Of a DNA stretch of 10,503 bases, positions 4,777 through 10,503 are shown piece after piece; position 1 is the stretch's first letter; the number at the start of each line of letters is the position of its first letter. The position numbers were made by a program, and so were the translations under genes. The notes under the pieces were generated by a model. That model was given only the letters and a program-made list of their open reading frames with translations, ran no database searches and was not told where the DNA came from. The DNA is from Candidatus Ventricola intestinavium (GTDB taxonomy: Bacteria > Bacillota > Clostridia > Christensenellales > Aristaeellaceae). The stretch covers positions 1 through 10,503 of the forward strand of contig DVMG01000207.1 of NCBI GenBank assembly GCA_018715105.1. The letters run 5' to 3'.

Positions 4777-7257
4777 ATGATTGATTTGATAAAGGTTCGC
4801 GGCGCAAGAGTCCATAATCTGAAAAATGTGGATGTGGACGTGCCTTTAAACAAAATTGTGGGAATTGCGGGCGTTTCCGGATCCGGCAAATCCTCTCTCG
4901 CCCTGGGCGTTTTATACGCCGAGGGATCCAGGCGCTATCTGGAAGCGCTTTCCACCTATACCCGCCGCCGCATGACGCAGGCGGCAAGGGCGCAGGTGGA
5001 TGAGGTATTGCATGTGCCGGCCGCGCTGGCCCTGCATCAGCGCCCCGGCGTTCCGGGCATCCGCAGCACGTTTGGAACGGGAACGGAATTGCTGAACAGC
5101 CTGAGGCTGATGTATTCCCGCCTGGCGCAGCACCGCTGCCCAAACGGGCACTTCCTGCCGCCCACTCTGGCCGTGGCGGCCGGGCAGAAGCTGACCTGCC
5201 CGCAGTGCGGCGCGGCTTTTTTTGCTCCTTCGGCGGAGGAACTGGCGTTCAACAGCCAGGGCGCCTGCCACACCTGCAGCGGAACCGGCGTGGTGCGCGC
5301 GGTAGATCGGGCGTCTCTGGTGCCGGATCCCTCTCTCACCCTGGATGAAGGCGCCGTCGCCCCCTGGAATTCGCTGATGTGGTCCCTGATGGTGGATGTC
5401 TGCCGGGAGATGGGGGTTCGCACCAACGTGCCTTTTCGGGATTTGACCGAACGGGAAAAGGCCATCGTCTATGACGGACCGGCGGAGAAAAAGCATATTT
5501 TGTATAAAGCCAAGAATTCCAATCAGGCGGGAGAGCTGGATTTTACCTATTACAGCGCGGTTCGTACGGTTGAAAATGCCCTTTCCAAGGTCAAGGATGA
5601 AAAGGGCATGAAGCGGGTAGAGAAATTTTTAAAAGAAGATGTCTGTCCCGACTGCGGCGGAACCCGCCTGTGCGCGGCGGCACGCGCGCCGAGGCTGAGG
5701 GGCATTTCGCTGGATGAAGCCTGTAAAATGACGCTGGAGCAGCTGGTTGGCTGGGTCGGCGGTGTGCCGGAAACCCTGCCGGAAGAGATGCGGCCGATGG
5801 CAGAGCGCATCTGCGAATCCTTCCAGTCCTCTGCCAAGCGGCTGATGGATCTGGGGCTTGGCTATCTGACGCTGGACCGTGCCGCCTCGACGCTGTCTAC
5901 CGGCGAGCGGCAGAGAATGCAGCTTGCCAGAGCGGTTCGCAACCGGACCACCGGCGTGCTGTATGTGCTGGACGAGCCTTCCATCGGCCTGCATCCATCC
6001 AACATCATGGGTCTGATCGGCGTGATGCGGGATCTGATTGCGGACGGCAATTCGGTGGTGTTGGTGGATCACGATACGCAGATCCTCTCTGAGGCCGACT
6101 GGATCCTTGAAATGGGGCCGGGCGCCGGCTCGGACGGCGGGCGTGTCCTTGCGCAGGGGCCTGTCGCCGCACTCATCCAAAACCCACGCTCTCAAATCGG
6201 TCCGTTTCTGGGAAATTCGCCAAGAGAGAGCATGCGCCGGCCGGTTTCCTCCGGCGCGATGTTTGAAAAAGGCCGCGTGCACCTTTCTGCCGGCGCAATT
6301 CACACCGTAAAGCCGCTGGAGGCCGATATCCCGAAAGGGCGGCTGACGGTTGTGACCGGCGTATCCGGCTCGGGCAAGACGACGCTGGTTTTGGAGAGCC
6401 TGATCCCCGGGCTGGAGGCTGCCATCCAGGGAAAGAAAATGCCGGATCATGTGCATGCCGTGGAAACGGCCGGGATTGAGCAGGTGAAGCTGATAGACGC
6501 CACACCGATCGGCATCAATATCCGCTCGACGGTGGCCACCTATGCCAACGTCCATGATGAACTGCGCAAGGTTTTTGCCCGCACCAAGGATTCGAAGGAG
6601 CGGGGGTATCACGCGGGCGACTTTTCCTATAACACGGGGCGGCTGCGCTGCCCGGTCTGCGACGGCACGGGAACCATCAGCCTGGATGTGCAGTTTTTGC
6701 CGGATGTGGAAATCCCCTGCCCGGAATGCCGGGGGTCCCGCTATGGAAAAGAGGCGGCCGAAATCCATTATCAGAATCAGGAGGGGCAGGCGTATTCCCT
6801 TCCGGATCTGATGGCGATGGATGTGCATACCGCCCGAATGGCCTGCAGGGATTTGAAGACGGTGCAGCCGCGTTTGAAGGTGCTGGAGGATCTCGGCCTT
6901 GGTTACCTGACCTTGGGGGAAGAAACACCCGGCCTCTCCGGAGGCGAGGCGCAGCGGCTGAAACTGGCCAGCGAGATGGGAAAAGCCCAGGAGAATTCCC
7001 TGTTTGTGTTCGATGAACCGACCATTGGCCTGCATCCGCTGGATGTGCAGACGCTGCTGGGCGTGTTTCAGACATTGATCGACCATGGGGCGACGGTTGT
7101 CGTCATTGAGCATGATCTGGATGTGATCCGGAGCGCCGACTATCTGATCGATATGGGCCCGGGCGGCGGAGAGGCCGGCGGATCGATCGTGGCGGCCGGA
7201 ACGCCGGCAGACATTCGGCGCGTGCCGCAGAGCATGACGGGAAAATTCCTGAGATAA
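4777..7257 (+). CDS. UvrA2-type excinuclease ATPase paralogue without UvrB-binding domain
   Basis: This encodes an 826-residue tandem ABC ATPase of the UvrA family, shorter than canonical UvrA (about 940). The first half has Walker A G-V-S-G-S-G-K-S 32-39, a zinc module with C121 and H125 plus C141-P-Q-C144, C164-x-x-C167, C290-P-D-C293, signature L-S-T-G-E 373-377, and Walker B V-L-D-E-P 397-401. The second half has G-V-S-G-S-G-K-T 528-535, the zinc finger C625-P-V-C628 and C648-P-E-C651, L-S-G-G-E 720-724, F-D-E-P 745-748, and E-H-D 778-780. Only about 15 residues separate the first zinc half-site from the second, where canonical UvrA carries its UvrB-binding domain; that domain is missing. 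UvrA2 proteins (Deinococcus UvrA2, Streptomyces DrrC) share this lack and are tied to tolerance of DNA-binding drugs. I chose ATG 4777 because of AGAGG at 4766-4770 and because homology starts there; ATG 4702 has no ribosome site. No drug exporter is adjacent. Confidence 0.9.
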   Translation: MIDLIKVRGARVHNLKNVDVDVPLNKIVGIAGVSGSGKSSLALGVLYAEGSRRYLEALSTYTRRRMTQAARAQVDEVLHVPAALALHQRPGVPGIRSTFGTGTELLNSLRLMYSRLAQHRCPNGHFLPPTLAVAAGQKLTCPQCGAAFFAPSAEELAFNSQGACHTCSGTGVVRAVDRASLVPDPSLTLDEGAVAPWNSLMWSLMVDVCREMGVRTNVPFRDLTEREKAIVYDGPAEKKHILYKAKNSNQAGELDFTYYSAVRTVENALSKVKDEKGMKRVEKFLKEDVCPDCGGTRLCAAARAPRLRGISLDEACKMTLEQLVGWVGGVPETLPEEMRPMAERICESFQSSAKRLMDLGLGYLTLDRAASTLSTGERQRMQLARAVRNRTTGVLYVLDEPSIGLHPSNIMGLIGVMRDLIADGNSVVLVDHDTQILSEADWILEMGPGAGSDGGRVLAQGPVAALIQNPRSQIGPFLGNSPRESMRRPVSSGAMFEKGRVHLSAGAIHTVKPLEADIPKGRLTVVTGVSGSGKTTLVLESLIPGLEAAIQGKKMPDHVHAVETAGIEQVKLIDATPIGINIRSTVATYANVHDELRKVFARTKDSKERGYHAGDFSYNTGRLRCPVCDGTGTISLDVQFLPDVEIPCPECRGSRYGKEAAEIHYQNQEGQAYSLPDLMAMDVHTARMACRDLKTVQPRLKVLEDLGLGYLTLGEETPGLSGGEAQRLKLASEMGKAQENSLFVFDEPTIGLHPLDVQTLLGVFQTLIDHGATVVVIEHDLDVIRSADYLIDMGPGGGEAGGSIVAAGTPADIRRVPQSMTGKFLR

Positions 7258-7371
7258 AACGCACGGATGCCTTCCGCACCGATGTTTGGGCCGGTATGCG
7301 CACAAAGAAAGGAAGGAAAGCGGGCGAGGGGTAAACGGCCGGTAAAATCTCGCTGGCGCGCGGGGAAGTCC

Positions 7372-7399
7372 TTGAATTTGCTGCCGGCTGTGCTATAAT
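7372..7399 (+). promoter_or_regulatory. Strong sigma-A promoter of the 5'-nucleotidase gene
   Basis: The -35 box TTGAAT (7372-7377) and a consensus -10 box TATAAT (7394-7399) are 16 bases apart. TG at 7391-7392 gives an extended -10. It lies 45 bases before the start codon. The stretch from the uvrA2 stop (7257) to here holds no clear terminator. Confidence 0.85.
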
Positions 7400-7444
7400 G
7401 GACGTGGGGAAACCATTTCGAATTGAAAAAGGAGAGATGCACCG

Positions 7445-9115
7445 ATGAAGAAAATTCTCAGCCTTCTTCTCGCGCTGGCCATGATGCTTGGCTGCATGGC
7501 CTTTGCCGAGGAGGCAGCTCCCGCGCTGACGCAGGATGTGGTCGTGCTTTTCACAAGCGACGTGCATTGCGGCATTGACCAGGGGTTTGGCTATACCGGC
7601 CTGGCGGCCGTGCGCGACAGCCTGGAGGCGGCCGGCAACCATGTGCTGCTGGTGGATAACGGAGACTCCATTCAGGGAGAGCCGGTGGGCACGATGACCA
7701 CGGGCGAGGCCATCATCAACCTGATGAATGCCGTCGGCTATGACATCGCCGTGCCCGGAAACCATGAGTTTGACTACGGCATGGATCGTTTCCTGGAGCT
7801 GACGGAGAAGGCCAACTTCCCCTATATCAGCGCCAACTTCAACAAGGACGGCGAGCTGGTGTTCGCTCCCTATGTGATCAAGGAGTTTGACGAGGTGCAG
7901 ATTGCCTTCGTCGGCATCACCACCCCCAAGACGCTGACCTCCTCCACGCCGAAGTATTTCCAGGATGAGGAGGGCAACTTCATCTACGGCTTCATGCAGG
8001 ATGAGACGGGCGAAAAGCTCTACACGGCCGTGCAGACCGCTGTGGACGATGCGCGCGCCGAGGGCGCCGATTATGTGGTGGTGCTCGGCCATGTGGGCAA
8101 CGAGGCGGAGTGCCAGCCCTGGACCTATGCGGACATCATCGCCAACACGACGGGCATTGATGTCTTCCTCGACGGCCACAGCCATGACACGGATCAGGTG
8201 ACCATGATCAACAAGGATGGCGAGGATGTGCTTCGCGCAGCCTGCGGCACGAAGCTGGCGGGCATCGGCTACCTGCGCATCGGCGCGGATGGAACGCTTG
8301 CCACCGGCCTGTATACGTGGAATAACGACGTCTCCGCTCCCGAACTGCTGGGCATCGAGAACGAGATGACCGCGGCGGTGCAGGAGGCGACCGCCGAGCT
8401 GGATGAAAAGCTCAGCGAAGTAGTCGCTTCTTCCCGGGTGGATCTGACCATCTATGATCCGGAGGCAAAGATGGAGGATGGCACCCCCATCCGCATCATC
8501 CGCAATGCGGAGACCAACCTGGGCGACCTGTGCGCCGACGCGTACCGTGACCAGTCTGGCGCGGACATTGCCTTTGTCAACGGCGGCGGCATCCGCGTCT
8601 CCATCGACGCGGGCGACATCACACTGGGCGATATCCTGCAGGTGCATCCCTTCGGCAACGCGCTGTGCGTGATTGAGGCGACGGGCCAGCAGATCCTTGA
8701 CGCGCTGGAGTGGGGCGCCCGCTCCGTGCCGGGAGAAAACGGCGGTTTCCTTCAGGTTTCCGGCCTGACTTATGAGATCCACACCTACATTGAATCTTCC
8801 GCCAAGGCGGATGAGAACACCATGTTCGCCGGTGTGGAGGGCGAATACCGCGTCAAGAACGTGATGGTCGGCGATGAGCCGCTCGACCCGGAGAAGACGT
8901 ATACGCTGGCTTCTCACAACTACATGCTTAAAAACGGCGGCGACGGCTACAACATGTTTGAAGGCTGCAATCTGCTTCAGGATGAAGTGATGCTGGATAA
9001 TCAGGTGCTCATCAACTATATCACCGGCACGCTGGAGGGCGTTGTGGGCGAGCAGTATGAGAACCCCTACGGAGAAGGCCGTATTGTAGCGGTGGAAGAA
9101 GCTCCGGCCGAGTAA
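7445..9115 (+). CDS. Secreted 5'-nucleotidase/2',3'-cyclic phosphodiesterase family metallophosphatase
   Basis: This encodes a 556-residue exported enzyme of the UshA/YfkN type, which dephosphorylates extracellular nucleotides so that nucleosides can be taken up. A Sec signal peptide covers residues 1-21 (M-K-K, a Leu-rich core, then A-F-A before E-E). An L-G-C at 15-17 could alternatively be a weak lipobox. The metallophosphatase domain shows D39-x-H41, N-G-D74, G-N-H-E 105-108, G-H216 and G-H-S-H 244-247, the full two-metal ligand set. The C-terminal substrate-binding domain carries the N-L-G-D-L and F-V-N-G-G-G-I-R signatures. No sortase motif or C-terminal membrane segment is present. AAAGGAG at 7428-7434 sets the start. 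The promoter, terminator and strong bias towards C/G-ending codons suggest a well-expressed single-gene transcript. Substrate choice is inferred; cdd in the same window is a related salvage activity but not linked to it. Confidence 0.94.
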   Translation: MKKILSLLLALAMMLGCMAFAEEAAPALTQDVVVLFTSDVHCGIDQGFGYTGLAAVRDSLEAAGNHVLLVDNGDSIQGEPVGTMTTGEAIINLMNAVGYDIAVPGNHEFDYGMDRFLELTEKANFPYISANFNKDGELVFAPYVIKEFDEVQIAFVGITTPKTLTSSTPKYFQDEEGNFIYGFMQDETGEKLYTAVQTAVDDARAEGADYVVVLGHVGNEAECQPWTYADIIANTTGIDVFLDGHSHDTDQVTMINKDGEDVLRAACGTKLAGIGYLRIGADGTLATGLYTWNNDVSAPELLGIENEMTAAVQEATAELDEKLSEVVASSRVDLTIYDPEAKMEDGTPIRIIRNAETNLGDLCADAYRDQSGADIAFVNGGGIRVSIDAGDITLGDILQVHPFGNALCVIEATGQQILDALEWGARSVPGENGGFLQVSGLTYEIHTYIESSAKADENTMFAGVEGEYRVKNVMVGDEPLDPEKTYTLASHNYMLKNGGDGYNMFEGCNLLQDEVMLDNQVLINYITGTLEGVVGEQYENPYGEGRIVAVEEAPAE

Positions 9116-9141
9116 TTCCCCCTCAAAAAACAACACACGGT

Positions 9142-9175
9142 GCCTCCCGCGGCGATAAGCCGCGGGAGGCTTTTT
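9142..9175 (+). terminator. Strong rho-independent terminator after the 5'-nucleotidase gene
   Basis: A perfect 12-bp GC-rich stem (GCCTCCCGCGGC and its complement) with loop GATAA is followed by TTTTT. It begins 27 bases after the stop codon and is preceded by an A-run at 9125-9130, so it may work in both directions. Confidence 0.95.
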
Positions 9176-9209
9176 GTGCAGCCGAAACCCCTCCCGCTTT
9201 GAGCGGGGG

Positions 9210-9250
9210 CAGACCGCCCCGCAAAACGCTTTTCTCCCAATCCCTAAAAA
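9210..9250. repeat. Palindromic repeat family, left arm only
   Basis: CAGACCGCC, then a CCGCAAAACGCTTTTCTCCC block, matches the left arms at 3698 and 4610 almost base for base. The perfect hairpin and right arm are lost, although GCTTTT can still pair with AAAAGC (9247-9252). A small CCCGCT-TTG-AGCGGG hairpin lies just upstream (9193-9207). Confidence 0.5.
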
Positions 9251-9415
9251 AGCAGCGCATGTCCGGAAGGAAGGCGATGGAGCGAGGGAGCAATGGAGCA
9301 ATGCATCAGCAATCCGCTGAGAGAGGAGAAAGAGCCCGGGCCGCTGACGCGGCCGGCAGGATGAATTAAAACCGGCAGGTTAAAACGTGCGCACCAATCG
9401 GAACTTCTTTCCTTT
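9251..9415. other. Non-coding stretch with short direct repeats
   Basis: No credible gene is seen here. The segment has a tandem 8-mer GAGCAATG twice (9288-9303), CCGGCAGG twice 19 bases apart (9353-9360, 9372-9379), and a 6-bp hairpin GGCCGC / GCGGCC (9339-9354). It lies between the repeat arm and the broken flavoprotein gene. It carries no signal peptide or ribosome site that the flavoprotein could use. Confidence 0.4.
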
Positions 9416-10294
9416 GTGAAAAAGAGATACAATAAAACCAGGCAGGGCCGCGCGCGACGGCCCAAAAGCTCGGCGATTCTCAGCGCGGTCAAGACAGCGC
9501 TGACGGAAGCCAGCGTGCTGGACGGCGCTTCCGGCGAAATCAGCTTTGTTCCCGGCACCTATACAGGCGTTGCAGGCGGACGCGGCGGCGATGTTGTGGC
9601 GGCGGTCACGGTGAGCGAAACGGCGATTGAGGCCATCGAGGTGACGGGCGAAAAGAAGACCATCGGCATCCCGTCATGCCGCAACAGCCCGACCATGGCA
9701 TCCAAGCTGGTTGTGGATGCTGAAGGCGCACGTGTAGCCAATGAAGCGCCGTACAATCAGATGTTCTTCAATAAGTAGCTGCTGCGTCATGCAAGCCCGG
9801 CCTATTACGGCATCTTTGACAAGGCAAACACGGCGGAGACTGTGCTGGCGGACTTTGAAGCCTTTGCGCCCAATGAGGACAACCGCGTGGTCGTCTATGC
9901 CGACACCATCGAGGCACTGGCGGAAAAGATCGGCGTCGATCCCGCGGCGCTGCGCGCTACCTATGACCGTTATCAGGGCTTCTGCGAAACCGGCGTGGAT
10001 GAGGACTTCGGCAAGGATGCGGCGAATCTCGTGCCCTATGTCGAGGAGGATGGCTTCTATGCGGTTCGCGTCTATCCGGCTTCCTGGGGCACCATCGGCG
10101 GCGCGTTGACCGATGACACATTCCATGTGCTCGCTGAAAGCGGAGAGGTCATGCAAAACGTGTTTGCCGTGGGCGAGGTGGCGACTTCCCGCCTCTTTGG
10201 CGATTACTACTTTGGCGGCTTCTCCCTGGGCTTTTACACAGCCGCGGGCCATATCGCCGCTGAAACCGCTGTGGCGGAGCTTTCTGCCCAGTAA
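9416..10294 (+). pseudogene. Decayed flavocytochrome-c-type FMN/FAD reductase (fumarate/urocanate reductase-like)
   Basis: One reading frame runs from about 9416 to 10294, broken by an in-frame TAG at 9776-9778. Before the TAG, S-S-A-I-L-S-A-V-K-T-A-L looks like the tail of an FMN-binding domain. It is followed by the start of a second such domain (G-T-Y-T-G-V-A-G-G-R-G-G, then V-T-V-S). The frame then jumps to L-V-V-D-A-E-G-x-R-V-A-N-E-A, a late part of the FAD-binding domain of the fumarate reductase family. After the TAG the same domain continues in frame (A-Y-Y-G-I-F-D) and ends normally with V-F-A-V-G-E-V-A-T-S-R-L-F-G-D-Y-Y-F-G-G. Missing are the signal peptide, the S-G-A-T-x-T flavinylation motif, the dinucleotide fold, the catalytic core and a ribosome site. 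About 290 codons remain, against some 600 or more in full-length relatives. Such enzymes are secreted electron-acceptor reductases. The two pieces, 9416-9778 and 9842-10294, could be wrongly called separate genes. Confidence 0.8.
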
Positions 10295-10318
10295 ATATCC
10301 GCGGGTTAACACCTGATG

Positions 10319-10351
10319 AAAAAACGAGACTTCTTCGGAGGCCTCGTTTTT
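10319..10351 (+). terminator. Rho-independent terminator after the flavoprotein remnant
   Basis: AAAACGAG pairs with CTCGTTTT. After one A-C mismatch the inner stem CTTC / GAGG closes a C(UUCG)G tetraloop, and TTTTT ends it. The flanking A-run makes it symmetrical, so it could work in both directions. It is the original terminator of the decayed gene and separates it from the next gene. Confidence 0.9.
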
Positions 10352-10394
10352 GTTATCCTATTCTTGCGCTTTGAAAGGAGCAGCAAAACCGGAT

Positions 10395-10400
10395 AGGAGG
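10395..10400 (+). promoter_or_regulatory. Consensus ribosome binding site of the last gene
   Basis: A full AGGAGG lies six bases before ATG 10407, an ideal spacing, and fixes the start of the partial gene. No convincing sigma-A promoter was seen between the terminator and this site. Confidence 0.8.
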
Positions 10401-10406
10401 CTTGAT

Positions 10407-10503
10407 ATGGCGGAAGTGGCTGGCGGCATGAAGCCTGACCGCTGCACACAGTGGCACAGGCTTGGAAACGCGGTGGTCATCCGCGCGGTTCAGGACTACA
10501 GAA
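10407..10503 (+). CDS. Unrecognised gene, N-terminal 32 codons only
   Basis: The frame is open from ATG 10407 to the right edge and is cut by the window after 32 codons. The visible protein begins M-A-E-V-A-G-G-M-K-P-D and then has W-H-R-L-G-N-A-V-V-I-R-A-V-Q-D-Y-R. This is a soluble, probably helical segment with no signal peptide. The L-x-N-A-x-x-x-x-A-V-x-D-Y-R pattern faintly recalls small hypothetical proteins of Clostridia mobile elements, but this is from memory and too short to rely on. Its own strong ribosome site and the terminator just upstream show that it is a separate unit from the flavoprotein remnant. I give it no function. Confidence 0.65.
   Translation, partial: MAEVAGGMKPDRCTQWHRLGNAVVIRAVQDYR

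Noticed and set aside
4446..4784. 112-codon frame from within the ArsC-family gene to the UvrA2 start
   Set aside because: It starts inside another gene out of frame and runs through the palindromic repeat, so it is probably spurious.
5629..7305. Minus-strand open frame of 558 codons opposite the UvrA2 gene
   Set aside because: Same shadow pattern, and the sense strand carries complete ABC and zinc motifs.
7258..7371. Search for a terminator after the UvrA2 gene
   Set aside because: Only short stems (such as CGGA / TCCG near 7264) without a T-run were found; not enough to call.
7103..9301. Minus-strand open frame of 732 codons opposite the 5'-nucleotidase
   Set aside because: Its product is a His/Val/Arg-rich string with no domain, and it lies wholly opposite well-supported genes. 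It arises from the strong C/G third-position bias of the sense genes and has no promoter or ribosome site evidence.
9405..9433. Possible promoter before the flavoprotein remnant (TTCTTT, 17 bases, TACAAT)
   Set aside because: The -35 match is poor and no ribosome site follows, so it is more likely chance than a used promoter.

Overview
The window looks like chromosomal DNA of a G+C-rich Firmicute, most likely a gut-type Clostridia. The main evidence is the gene run pgpH - ybeY - cdd - era in its usual Firmicutes order, together with strong Shine-Dalgarno sites and sigma-A promoters with extended -10 boxes. The MKK-type Sec signal peptide and a remnant of a secreted FMN/FAD oxidoreductase fit the same picture. 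Finer placement (for example Christensenellales or Oscillospirales) is only a guess. All supported genes lie on the + strand; the long minus-strand open frames are codon-bias shadows.

Left part (1-2520), a housekeeping operon: the 3' end of the cyclic-di-AMP phosphodiesterase gene pgpH runs in from outside the window. It overlaps ybeY (16S rRNA endonuclease), followed by cdd (cytidine deaminase) and era (ribosome-assembly GTPase). The frequent neighbours dgkA (between ybeY and cdd) and recO (after era) are absent from these places.

Middle part (2521-7260), loosely spaced genes: a family-8 glycosyltransferase, a 72-residue two-helix membrane protein closed by a terminator, and an ArsC/Spx-family thioredoxin-fold protein with its own promoter. 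Next comes an 826-residue UvrA paralogue of the UvrA2 type that lacks the UvrB-binding domain. The gaps between these genes hold hairpins and partial copies of a GC-rich palindromic repeat.

Right part (7261-10503): a secreted 5'-nucleotidase has a near-ideal promoter and a 12-bp-stem terminator. After another partial repeat copy comes a decayed flavocytochrome-c-like FMN/FAD reductase gene, with its 5' end lost, an internal deletion and an in-frame TAG. A terminator with a UUCG loop follows, and then the first 32 codons of an unrecognised gene that runs off the right edge.

I found no tRNA, rRNA, CRISPR array, insertion sequence or phage module, and no convincing new multi-gene system. The observations most worth following are the palindromic repeat family, the UvrB-independent UvrA2, and the structure of the flavoprotein pseudogene.
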